Shown one piece after another: positions 1-7,794 of a stretch of 64,000 nt of DNA (position 1 is its first letter; the number at the start of each line of letters is the position of its first letter). The stretch comes from Georgenia satyanarayanai (GTDB lineage Bacteria; Actinomycetota; Actinomycetes; Actinomycetales; Actinomycetaceae). The position numbers and the translations under genes were made by a program. The notes below the pieces were generated by a model. The model saw only the letters and a list, made by a program, of their open reading frames with translations, had not been told where the DNA came from and made no database searches. Where the stretch lies: the NCBI RefSeq assembly GCF_009193135.1, contig NZ_VUKC01000005.1, positions 124,001 to 188,000 of the forward strand, given 5' to 3'.

Positions 1-1251
1 CTGGGTGTCCGCCTCGCCCGTGGCGAGGCTGCCGCGGGTGTACCCGCCCACGACGACGCCGTCGCCGGTGCCGGTGACGACGCCGTAGGCGCGGTCGTTC
101 GCGCCGGTCGCGATCGCGTGCCGCCACGTCTTCGTGCCGTCCGCCGCACGGCGCACGAGGAGGGTGTCCATCCCGCCCGCCGGCTCGTCGCCGTCCCACG
201 CGCCGGCGAGGTTGAGCGCGACGACGCTCCCGCCGTCGGCCGTCTCGACGACCCCGCCCGCGCGGTCGTCACCCACCGAGCCGAGGAGCTCGGCGTCCCA
301 CGTCGCGGCCGGCTCGGTCCGCAGGCGCTGCCCGACGTCGACGATCGCCTCGCGGAAGGCCGGCTGCCACACGTCCCAGTCGTGCCCGCCGTCGAGGACC
401 CGCAGCTCCGCCGTCACGCCCGGCACGCGCCGGGCGGTGTTGTAGAGCTGGGCCGACTCGAGGTCGATGTCGTGCTGCGCCTCAGCGGGGTCCGGGTTGG
501 GCCACTCGTCGTCGCCGACGGCGACGAACAGGTGCACCGGCAGCGCGGGGTCGAGGGACCCCAGCGCCGTCGGGTAGGAGAGCTCGGTGTAGCGGTCCGC
601 GTCGAAGAGTGCGTCGCCGACGCCGTAGGCGCCGTAGTCCCGGACCGAGGAGTCGGCCGGGGGCTGGGGCACGTACGCGGCGGGGCTGAGCACGATGCCC
701 GCGGAGAAGTCCTCCTGGTGGGCCAGAGCCAGGCGCAGCGCGCCCGCCCCGCCCATGGAGTAGCCGCCGACGGCGCGGGCCTCGCGGTGCGCGACGGTGC
801 GGTAGGTGGCGTCGACGTGGTCGACGAGGTCCTCGGCGATGGCCGTCTCGACGGGCAGGCCCGGGCCGGAGGTGGCGTCGCCGGTGTAGAGGGAGTCGGT
901 GTACCAGCTGCCGCGGTCGTTCCACGGGGCGTCGGGCATGACGGCGACGACGGGCTGGAGCTCACCGGAGGTGATGAGCTCGTCCAGGTCGGTGGCGACC
1001 CGCTGCCACGCGGCCTGGGTGTCGCCGCGGCCGTGGAGCAGGTAGACGGTGGGGTAGCGGTCGGTGCTGCCGTCGTAGCCGGGCGGGAGGTAGACCGTGT
1101 AGTCGACCGTGCCGGCGGCGGTGCCGGTGGCCTGGGCGTCGACGAGCGTGCCCTGCTCGGCGGCGAGCGCGGGCAGGGTGAGCGACGCTCCGGCGACGAC
1201 GGCGACTGCTGCCGTCACCGCCAGTCGCCGTCGGAGACGGGCTGGGGACAT
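1..1251 (-). CDS. Secreted alpha/beta-hydrolase esterase, C-terminus cut by window edge
   Basis: The frame is open from an ATG at 1251 to the window edge (417 codons), with AAGGAG 7 bases upstream of the start. An N-terminal signal peptide (RRR, hydrophobic stretch, ALA-A near residue 31) predicts export. Residues about 45-290 look like the esterase D/putative acetyl esterase family: LLHGRGD, then the nucleophile elbow GYSMGGAG with the likely catalytic Ser, and GGHDWDVW carrying the likely catalytic His. After about residue 300 the sequence resembles a single beta-propeller (SBBP-type) blade, so the full protein is probably longer. It may hydrolyse acetyl or feruloyl esters on polysaccharide. 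It follows the sugar operon in the same direction after 147 bp, so co-expression is possible but not shown. Confidence 0.85.
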   Translation of the reverse strand, partial: MSPARLRRRLAVTAAVAVVAGASLTLPALAAEQGTLVDAQATGTAAGTVDYTVYLPPGYDGSTDRYPTVYLLHGRGDTQAAWQRVATDLDELITSGELQPVVAVMPDAPWNDRGSWYTDSLYTGDATSGPGLPVETAIAEDLVDHVDATYRTVAHREARAVGGYSMGGAGALRLALAHQEDFSAGIVLSPAAYVPQPPADSSVRDYGAYGVGDALFDADRYTELSYPTALGSLDPALPVHLFVAVGDDEWPNPDPAEAQHDIDLESAQLYNTARRVPGVTAELRVLDGGHDWDVWQPAFREAIVDVGQRLRTEPAATWDAELLGSVGDDRAGGVVETADGGSVVALNLAGAWDGDEPAGGMDTLLVRRAADGTKTWRHAIATGANDRAYGVVTGTGDGVVVGGYTRGSLATGEADTQ

Positions 1252-1398
1252 CAGGTTCTCCTTGGTGGGACCGGTGGGGGCTCGCGCTCGGGGTGAGGGC
1301 GAGTGGTCTGGGGCCGGGGCGGCGTTGCTGCGGCGGGGAAGGAGCTGGACGGCGGTGGGTCGGCTGTGGGCGGAGGTCGGTGGGGAATGGCGGGCGGG

Positions 1399-2238
1399 TC
1401 AGGGGTGGCCGTGCTGGCTGGCGAGGGCGAGGGTGGCGCGGGCGCGCTCGACCATGGCGACGTCGAGGAAGGTCCCGTCGGCGAGCACGAGGGCTCCGGT
1501 GCCGGCGGCGACGGCGCCCTCGACCCGGGCGACCACCTCCCGTGCCCGGGCCACCTCCTCGGCGCTCGGCAGGAAGGCCTCGCGGATCGTGTCGAGCTGG
1601 GCGGGGTGGATCGCGGTGCGGCCGCTGAAGCCGAGCCGCCGCCCGGCCCGGCACGACTCGGCCAGCCCGGGCAGGTCCCGCACGTGCGGGTAGACCGACA
1701 TGACGGGGGAGGGCAGCCGGGCGGCCCGCGCGGCGACCACGATCCGGCTGCGGACCCAGGCGAGCCCGGCGTCGTCGTCCACGCGCAGCTCCGAGCGCAG
1801 GTCCGCCTCCCCGAGCCCGATCGACGACACCCCGGGGACCGTCGCGAGCGCGAAGGCCCGCTCCACCCCGAGTGCGGACTCCACGAGCAGGTGGACCTCG
1901 CGTCCCCTCATCCGGGAGACGAGTGCGTCCACCGCCGCCGGGTGCTCGGCCTTGGGCAGCCGCAGCCCGACCTCGCGAGGGAGCGCGGCAACGGTCGCGA
2001 CGTCGTCGGCGTGCCACGGCATCCCCGCGGCGTTGACGCGCACCTGGACCGTGCGACCCGGCGGCAGGGAGCCGAGCAGGTCCGCCACGGTGCGTCGCGC
2101 CGCGTCCTTGGCGACCGGTGCGACGGCGTCCTCGAGGTCGACGATGACGGCGTCGGCCGAGGAGGCCAGCGCCTTGGCCACCCGGTCGGGGCGGTCGCCC
2201 GGGACGTAGAGCAGCGTGAGCGGCGGCGGCAGGCTCAT
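1399..2238 (-). CDS. HpcH/HpaI aldolase / citrate lyase beta-like (CitE) protein
   Basis: 279 aa, the usual length for CitE-like CoA-ester lyases. Visible family motifs in order: LYVPGDRP, VIVDLEDAV, RVN, LPKAE, LLVESALGV and GFSGRTAIHPAQ. The acidic residues of VDLEDAV and VESA normally bind Mg and the acyl-CoA substrate. The family cleaves or forms beta-hydroxyacyl-CoA esters such as malyl-CoA or citramalyl-CoA. The exact substrate cannot be read from sequence. Its ATG overlaps the stop of the CoA transferase upstream by 4 bp (TCAT on the + strand at 2235-2238), so the two are translationally coupled. A natural reading is that the transferase makes a CoA thioester which this lyase splits. 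Confidence 0.88.
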   Translation of the reverse strand: MSLPPPLTLLYVPGDRPDRVAKALASSADAVIVDLEDAVAPVAKDAARRTVADLLGSLPPGRTVQVRVNAAGMPWHADDVATVAALPREVGLRLPKAEHPAAVDALVSRMRGREVHLLVESALGVERAFALATVPGVSSIGLGEADLRSELRVDDDAGLAWVRSRIVVAARAARLPSPVMSVYPHVRDLPGLAESCRAGRRLGFSGRTAIHPAQLDTIREAFLPSAEEVARAREVVARVEGAVAAGTGALVLADGTFLDVAMVERARATLALASQHGHP

Positions 2239-3443
2239 ACCGCCCCCTCCTCCCGCAGCGCGGCCACGCGCTCGGCGGTGTAGCCGAGCTCCTCGAGCAC
2301 GGACTCGGTGTCCGCGCCGTGCGGCCGGCCGGTGAAGCGGATGACGCCGTCGGCGCCGGAGAGGCGGAACAGCGGCCCCTGCATGAGCATCGGTCCCAGC
2401 TCGGGGTCCTCGATCTCGTGGAGGGTGCCGAGCGCCTGGAACTGCGGGTCGGCGACGATGTCCTGCGCGTCGTAGATCGGCGCGACGGCGGCCTGGGCCT
2501 CCTCGAAGGCGGCGACCACCTCATCGCGCGAGCGCTCGGCGATCCAGCCGCCCACGGCGTCGTCGAGCACGTCGGCGTGCGCCGCCCGGTCCGCCCCGCG
2601 CGCGAACCACGGCTCGTCGATGAGCTCGGGCCGGCCCACCAGGCGCATGACGCGCTCGGCGATCGACTGCGCCGAGGTGGACACCGCCACCCACTGCCCG
2701 TCGCGCGTCCGGTAGGTGTTGCGCGGCGCGTTGTTCGCCGACCGGTTGCCGGTGCGCGGCTGCACGGTGCCCAGCTGGTCCCACCGGGTGATCTGCGGGC
2801 CGAGCATCGCCAGGATCGGCTCGATGATCGCCATGTCGACCACCTGGCCCTGGCCCGTCCGCTCCCGCGCCTGCAGCGCGACCATGACGGCGAAGGCGGT
2901 GGCGAGCGAGGCGACGCCGTCGGCGAGCCCGAAGGGCGGCAGGGTGGGCGGGCCGTCCGGCTCGCCGGTCATCGCCGCGAAGCCGCTCATCGCCTCGGCG
3001 AGCGTCCCGAAGCCGGGACGCGTCCGGTAGGGCCCCACCTGCCCGAAGCCGCTGACCCGGGCGAGGACGAGCCGCGGGTTGCGCGCGGACAGCTCCTCGT
3101 AGCCCAGGCCCCACCGCTCCAGGGTGCCGGGGCGGAAGTTCTCGATGACGACGTCGGCGTGCTCGGCGAGTGCGAGGAACACCTCCCGCCCACCCTCGCT
3201 GCCGAGGTTGGCGGTGACGGTGCGCTTGTTCCGGCCCAGCGTCTTCCACCACAGGTTGACCCCCTCCTTGGCGGCGCCGTGGCTGCGGGACGGGTCGGGC
3301 CTGGCCGGGTGCTCGACCTTGACGACGTCGGCGCCCATGTCGCCCAGGTGCATCGCTGCCATCGGGCCGGCGAAGAGGGTGGAGGCGTCGACGACGCGCA
3401 GGCCGCTCAGCGCGCCGGCGGCGGGGTCGCGGGAGACGGTCAT
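2235..3443 (-). CDS. CaiB/BaiF family (type III) CoA transferase
   Basis: 402 aa from the ATG at 3443, where MTVSRDPAAGALSGLRVVD leads into the family fold. The longer upstream frame has no coherent protein. It has the type III CoA-transferase signatures: GLRVVDAS near residue 14, GADVVKVEHP (38-46), RNKRTVTANL (71-80), NFRPGTLERWGLGY and a GLADGVAS segment whose Asp175 corresponds to the catalytic Asp that forms the acyl anhydride. The family moves CoA between carboxylic acids. The donor and acceptor are unknown. The start overlaps the stop of the preceding fusion gene by 4 bp, and the stop overlaps the CitE-like start, so this is an internal operon gene. Confidence 0.9.
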   Translation of the reverse strand: MTVSRDPAAGALSGLRVVDASTLFAGPMAAMHLGDMGADVVKVEHPARPDPSRSHGAAKEGVNLWWKTLGRNKRTVTANLGSEGGREVFLALAEHADVVIENFRPGTLERWGLGYEELSARNPRLVLARVSGFGQVGPYRTRPGFGTLAEAMSGFAAMTGEPDGPPTLPPFGLADGVASLATAFAVMVALQARERTGQGQVVDMAIIEPILAMLGPQITRWDQLGTVQPRTGNRSANNAPRNTYRTRDGQWVAVSTSAQSIAERVMRLVGRPELIDEPWFARGADRAAHADVLDDAVGGWIAERSRDEVVAAFEEAQAAVAPIYDAQDIVADPQFQALGTLHEIEDPELGPMLMQGPLFRLSGADGVIRFTGRPHGADTESVLEELGYTAERVAALREEGAV

Positions 3444-5497
3444 CGGGCCACCTCCACGTCCCAGGCGCAGCGGAAGCCGATGGTCGCCGAGCGGGCCGTG
3501 CCGAGTCCCGGCAGGAGGTACTTGAGCGAGTGGTCCGGGGCGTGGACGCCGCCCTCGACGTACCAGTCCGAGCCCTCGGCGCGGTAGTCGCTGCCGCCCT
3601 TGAGGATGACGAAGCGGGTGCGGCCGTCGCTGTGCTCGCTCTCGGTCCAGCTCCACACGGCGGGGGTGCCGCGGTGCAGCCGGCCGGTCTCCCCGGCCAG
3701 CTGCCACTCGTCCTCGCTCGGGAGGCGACCGCCGCGCCACGCGCAGCAGGCGCGTGCGTCGGCGAGGTCGACGAAGGTCACCGGCTCGTCCTCGGTGCCC
3801 GGTGCCGGTCGGCCCTCGAGCCAGTGGGCGAGGAACCGGTGGGCGACGGCCGGCACGTAACCGGTCGCGTCGAGGAAGGCGGCGAACTCCTCGTTGGTCA
3901 CCTCGCTGACCGCGACGGCGACCGGGACGGGGAGCGTGACCTCCCGCTGGAGGGTGCGCGCGTCGTGCAGCCGCGGTGGCAGCGGCTTCCACTCGTCGAC
4001 GTAGGGCGCGCCCTGGTACATGCCGGTCTCGCGGGCGCGGTGGCGCACGGTGAGGACGTGCTCGCCCGCGGGGACGACGACGGCGGCCGGCGGTGCGCCG
4101 TCGGCAAGTCGGCTGTCGGCGGGAAGTCGGCTGTCGGCGGGAAGTCGGCTGTCGGCGGGGAGGGGGCCGGCGGGCGCCAGGCGGCGGGCCACCCGGTGCT
4201 GGAAGCGGGCGTCGGGCACGTGGGGGCGGTGGGCGAGCTCCTCGCGGAGCGGGGCCAGCCACTGCGGCTCGGTGGCGCCGTCGGCGACGTGGAGCAGCGC
4301 GGCGATCCCGCGGGCCGGGACGAGAGGCGCGCCCGCGCCGTCGTCGCCGGTGAGGGGGAGGAGGTGGCCGCCGGTGACGGCGCCGTCGGGCAGGACGGGA
4401 CCGGTCCAGTCCTCCTCGCCGCGGTTGACGAGGGTCCACAGGGTGAGGCCCTCGTGCTCCCAGCGGGAGGCGTAGACGCCGGCGGCCTCCGCCTGCGGCG
4501 TGAGCCCGGTGAGCGGGGTCCACCGGCCCGCGAGGAGGAGGTCACCCGCGGCGCGCTGCACGGCGACCATCCGGGCCACGGTCGCGGCGTCGCGCGGCGT
4601 CCAGCCGACCCACACGCCGAAGACGACCTCCCAGACCATGACGCCCACGCCGTTGAGCCACGCGGACTGCAGCTCCTCGGAGTGGTCGCGGTGCCAGCGG
4701 CGCACGTGGTGCTGCATGTGGCGGCGCTCGTACCAGTGCGCGCGCAGCACCCCCGGCACGGGGGAGTCGGCGAAGAACTGCGCCCACGAGGAGGAGTGGT
4801 CCTCGATGCGCTCGACGGCGAGCTTCGACTCGCCCTCGAGGACGATCCCGGGCCGGGCCTCCTCGAGCCGCGCGACGAGCTCGGGCTCGGCCTTCTTGAG
4901 TGTGTCGAGGAAGACGCCGTCCGCGCCCAGCCAGGAGACGACGTCGGCGAGCTCGGTGACGTCGTCGGCGCCGCGGCGGGTGCCGGTGTCCCACGGGTTG
5001 TAGTCGACGAACACGTGCAGGCCGGCGTCGTGCAGCTCGCGGACGAGCTCGACGATGCCCGGGACGTCGCGGTAGTAGTCCCACTGGTTGCGGTCGTCGA
5101 TCCCGATGACCGGGTACGCGTGCCACAGGACGACGGCGTCGAGCCCGCCGAAGCGCTCGCGGGCGTCGGCCAGGAAGCGTTCGGGGGTGAAGCGGTGCTC
5201 CGCGAAGGAGTAGAGCAGCTCGTCCCACAGCCACACCTGCGCCACCGTGTGGCAGCGCGCCGCCCAGGCAGCCCCGGGCCGCTCGTAGGCGGCGCCGCGG
5301 TACCCGTGGCGCTCGCGGGCGTCCTCCCGCCAGCGGTGCAGGGCCTCACGCCACGCCGGCCGGTCGGCCGGGTCGGGCGGCCCGACGAAGATCTTCGCCT
5401 CGTCCAGCGCCGTGGACTGCTCGGTGGTGAGCCCACCCAGGGGCACCTCGGTGGGCTGGTCGATGGGCCGCGGGACGAGCGGGTCGAACGTGTACAT
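3440..5497 (-). CDS. Fusion protein: glycosidase-like barrel plus formylglycine-generating-enzyme (SUMF1)-like domain
   Basis: 685 aa from an ATG at 5497. Residues about 60-440 look like a TIM-barrel carbohydrate enzyme: VVLWHAYPVIGIDD, DAGLHVFVDYNPWDTG, GADGVFLDTLKK and GIVLEGESK follow the beta-strand-with-acid pattern of glycosidases. I cannot assign a GH family. Residues about 475-685 are a SUMF1/FGE-sulfatase-type domain: EVTNEEFAAFLDATGYVP, GGRLPSEDEWQLAGE, WSWTESE, ILKGGSDYRAEGSDWY and a terminal GFRCAWD. Many bacterial members of that fold are not formylglycine generators. The linker (447-464) is three copies of PADSRL encoded by perfect 18-bp DNA repeats. It sits between the ribokinase-like gene and the CoA transferase, overlapping the latter by 4 bp. 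Function unknown, probably substrate processing for the operon. Confidence 0.75.
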   Translation of the reverse strand: MYTFDPLVPRPIDQPTEVPLGGLTTEQSTALDEAKIFVGPPDPADRPAWREALHRWREDARERHGYRGAAYERPGAAWAARCHTVAQVWLWDELLYSFAEHRFTPERFLADARERFGGLDAVVLWHAYPVIGIDDRNQWDYYRDVPGIVELVRELHDAGLHVFVDYNPWDTGTRRGADDVTELADVVSWLGADGVFLDTLKKAEPELVARLEEARPGIVLEGESKLAVERIEDHSSSWAQFFADSPVPGVLRAHWYERRHMQHHVRRWHRDHSEELQSAWLNGVGVMVWEVVFGVWVGWTPRDAATVARMVAVQRAAGDLLLAGRWTPLTGLTPQAEAAGVYASRWEHEGLTLWTLVNRGEEDWTGPVLPDGAVTGGHLLPLTGDDGAGAPLVPARGIAALLHVADGATEPQWLAPLREELAHRPHVPDARFQHRVARRLAPAGPLPADSRLPADSRLPADSRLADGAPPAAVVVPAGEHVLTVRHRARETGMYQGAPYVDEWKPLPPRLHDARTLQREVTLPVPVAVAVSEVTNEEFAAFLDATGYVPAVAHRFLAHWLEGRPAPGTEDEPVTFVDLADARACCAWRGGRLPSEDEWQLAGETGRLHRGTPAVWSWTESEHSDGRTRFVILKGGSDYRAEGSDWYVEGGVHAPDHSLKYLLPGLGTARSATIGFRCAWDVEVAR
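4106..4159 (-). repeat. Three perfect tandem copies of an 18-bp coding repeat (PADSRL)
   Basis: On the minus strand the unit CCCGCCGACAGCCGACTT repeats three times without mismatch (4159-4142, 4141-4124, 4123-4106), in frame as Pro-Ala-Asp-Ser-Arg-Leu, in the linker of the fusion protein. A partial GTCGGC follows at 4100-4105. The identical 18-mer, in the same codon phase, opens the repeat tract inside mutM at 52039. Confidence 0.95.
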
Positions 5498-5512
5498 GAC
5501 GCCTTTCTGGGC

Positions 5513-6415
5513 TCAGCGGGGGCGCGCGAGGTCCGCGACGGCTGCCGCGGTGGGGACGGACTCCTGGGCGCCGGGGGCGGTGGTGGCGAGCGCACCCGCC
5601 GCGGCGGCGAGCCGGGCCGCGTCGGTGAGGGGGGCACCACCGGCGAGGGCGGCGGCGAGCACGCCGCAGAACGTGTCCCCGGCCCCCGTCGTGTCGACGG
5701 GCGCGACCGGGAACGCGGGCACGTGGACGGGCTCACCGTCGCGCTCGGCGACGAGGCTCCCGGCCCCGCCGAGCGTGACGACGACGGCGGGCACCCGGGC
5801 GAGCAGCGCGCGCGCCAGGTCCACCGGCTCGGCGCCGCCTCCGGAAAGGTCGGCCGCCTCGTGCTCGTTGACGACGAGGACGTCGACGGCGGACCACACC
5901 TCCTCCGGCAGCTCGCGGGAGGGGGCGGCGTTGAGGACGAGCAGCGCGCCGGCGCGGCGGGCTGCCGCGGCCGCGAGGATGGCCGCGAGGGGGATCTCGA
6001 GCTGGGCGAGGACGACGTCCGCCTCGGCGAGCCGTCCGGCCTGCTCGGGGCCGACCGCCACGAGGGAGTTGGCGCCCGGCGCGACGATGATCGTGTTCTC
6101 ACCGCCCGGGTCCACCGAGATGAGCGCGGTGCCGGTGGGCTCGGCGACCCGCGCGACGAGGTCGGTGCGCACGCCCGCGCCCGCGAGGGACGCGTGGAGC
6201 AGCTCGCCGGACTCGTCCTCGCCGAGGGCACCGACGAAAGTCGTGTCCGCCCCGCCCGCCCGGGCGGCGGCGACGGCCTGGTTGGCGCCCTTGCCGCCGG
6301 GGTGGCGCTCGAGCGTGCCCCCGAGCACCGTCTCCCCGCCGGCCGGGTGGCGCGGCACGGGGACGACGAGGTCGACGTTCGCCGACCCGACGACGACGAC
6401 GCGCCCGGCGCTCAC
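5513..6415 (-). CDS. Ribokinase / PfkB-family carbohydrate kinase
   Basis: 300 aa, typical for ribokinase. The GTG at 6415 is chosen because the protein then begins SAGRVVVVGSANVDLVVPVPRHPAGGETVLGG, the classic ribokinase N-terminus, and because GTGA overlaps the stop of the upstream gene by 4 bp. Further motifs: GGKGANQAVAAARAGG near residue 40, NEHEAADLSGG, and VDTTGAGDTFCGVLAAAL with the catalytic Asp in the anion-hole loop. It should phosphorylate a pentose or nucleoside-derived sugar with ATP in the cytoplasm. Placed directly behind two ADP-ribosylglycohydrolase-family genes it would be suited to trap the free sugar they release, possibly ribose. That substrate is inference from context. 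Confidence 0.9.
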   Translation of the reverse strand: MSAGRVVVVGSANVDLVVPVPRHPAGGETVLGGTLERHPGGKGANQAVAAARAGGADTTFVGALGEDESGELLHASLAGAGVRTDLVARVAEPTGTALISVDPGGENTIIVAPGANSLVAVGPEQAGRLAEADVVLAQLEIPLAAILAAAAARRAGALLVLNAAPSRELPEEVWSAVDVLVVNEHEAADLSGGGAEPVDLARALLARVPAVVVTLGGAGSLVAERDGEPVHVPAFPVAPVDTTGAGDTFCGVLAAALAGGAPLTDAARLAAAAGALATTAPGAQESVPTAAAVADLARPR

Positions 6416-7794
6416 GGGGTCACCGCCGCGGCGAGCGGGACGGCCAGGGCGAGGGTGCGCTCGGCGAGGCCGGTGACGGGCTGCTCCCCGCCGGGCAGCG
6501 AGGTGGCGATGCGGCCCTCGAGCGGGGCGGTCCACCGCTCGCCGATGCCGTCGGCCCCCAGGAGGCCGCCGACGACGGCGCCGACCGTCGCCCCGGCGGA
6601 GTCGGTGTCCCAGCCGGCCATGACGGCCAGGGAGACACTTGCCCCGAAGTCACCGCGGCCCGCGGTGAGCGCGAAGGCGATCGTCGCGGCGTTGCCCAGC
6701 GTGTGGACCCAGTGGAGGTCGCCGTAGGCGGCGTGGAGCCGGTCCAGCCCCTCCCGCACCGACGGCTCGCTGCCGTCGCAGGCGGCCCCCGCCTCCCGGC
6801 CGAGGCCGATGGCCGCGGCGAGGCGGCTGGCGGGCGGGACGGCGGCGTCGGCCGCGTCGAGGACCTCCTCGACGCTGTCGCACACCATCGTCGCCGCGCC
6901 GAGGGCCGCGGCCCACAGCGCGCCGTAGATCCCGTTGCGGGTGTGGCTGAGGCGGGCGTCGGCCCAGGCGAGGCGCGCCGCGGCGCGGACGTCGCCGGGC
7001 AGCACCCAGCCGTAGAGGTCGGTGCGGATGAGCGCCCCGATCCACTCCCGGAAGGGGTTGTGGTGGGTGGCGGTCTCCGGCACGGGGCGCGCGTCGAGGA
7101 TGTTGCGGTAGGCGGCCCGCTCGGCGGTGAAGACCCGCCCGGCGGGAAGGTTGTCGAGCCACAGCTGGGCGACGTCCTCGGTGGTGAACCCGTGCCCGTG
7201 CTTCTCGAGGAGCGCGAGCGCGAGGATCGGGTAGTTGAGGTCGTCGTCCTCGGGCATGCCGGAGATGTTCTCCTCCAGCGACGTCGGGGCCGAGCGGCGG
7301 TTCCAGGGCCAGCGGGCCGCGACGTCGTCGGGCAGGCCGACGGCGGTGAACCAGCGGTCCAGCGGCCACCGGCCGGTCGCTCGCAGGATCTCCTCGATGC
7401 CCTGCCGGGGGATCTTCTCCACCGGCTTGCCGAGCAGGCACCCGGCCGCGCGCCCGGTCCAGGCGCCGACGAGGCGCTCGCGGTAGGCGGCGTCGTCGGG
7501 ACGGCCGACGAGCTGCGGGGCGGGCGGCAGGAGGGCGGCGATCTCCTCCCAGTCGTCCGGCTCGGCAGGCGCCGGCGGGGCGGGGGCGGCGGCGAGCTGG
7601 TCGAGGAGCTCGCGGGCCAGGGCGCGCAGCGCCGGGGGAGCGGGTACCGGTCCGGCGCCGCTCACGGCCGGGGCGGGGTCCCCGCCGGCCGCTACCCAGC
7701 GCTCGCGGACGGCGGTGACGTCGCGGCCCTCCGCCGCGGACTGGACGAGCTCGTGCGCGAGGAGGTCCTCGGGCTGGGCCCAGGTCAGCCTCAT
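6412..7794 (-). CDS. ADP-ribosylglycohydrolase-family protein with N-terminal extension and altered metal motif
   Basis: 460 aa from the ATG at 7794, which overlaps the stop of the sister gene (7791-7794). Residues 1-95 are an extension with no motif I recognise. The family fold starts at RLVGAWTGRAAGCLLGKPVEK. The C-terminal metal site is intact (GWDTDSAGATVGAVVGG near residues 393-407). The first metal motif, usually TDDT, reads EDDD here (182-185, GMPEDDDLNYP), a substitution that probably changes metal or substrate binding. The family hydrolyses N- or O-ribosyl bonds in ADP-ribosylated proteins or small molecules. In a sugar-transport operon a small glycoside is more likely. It overlaps the kinase downstream by 4 bp. 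Confidence 0.85.
   Translation of the reverse strand: MRLTWAQPEDLLAHELVQSAAEGRDVTAVRERWVAAGGDPAPAVSGAGPVPAPPALRALARELLDQLAAAPAPPAPAEPDDWEEIAALLPPAPQLVGRPDDAAYRERLVGAWTGRAAGCLLGKPVEKIPRQGIEEILRATGRWPLDRWFTAVGLPDDVAARWPWNRRSAPTSLEENISGMPEDDDLNYPILALALLEKHGHGFTTEDVAQLWLDNLPAGRVFTAERAAYRNILDARPVPETATHHNPFREWIGALIRTDLYGWVLPGDVRAAARLAWADARLSHTRNGIYGALWAAALGAATMVCDSVEEVLDAADAAVPPASRLAAAIGLGREAGAACDGSEPSVREGLDRLHAAYGDLHWVHTLGNAATIAFALTAGRGDFGASVSLAVMAGWDTDSAGATVGAVVGGLLGADGIGERWTAPLEGRIATSLPGGEQPVTGLAERTLALAVPLAAAVTP

Noticed and set aside
1350-1385. Possible decayed copy of the 18-bp coding repeat in the gap before the esterase
   Set aside because: Only about 14 of 17 bases match and the phase is broken by one base; too weak to claim.
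5513-6535. 40-codon upstream extension of the ribokinase-like gene
   Set aside because: The extension overlaps the hydrolase gene and has no homology; the GTG at 6415 fits both the family start and the GTGA overlap.
3530-6727. 1065-codon open frame on the plus strand
   Set aside because: It is antisense to the fusion, kinase and hydrolase genes, which have clear family motifs. The translation is a Val/Gly/Arg/Asp-rich mixture typical of shadow frames in very GC-rich DNA.
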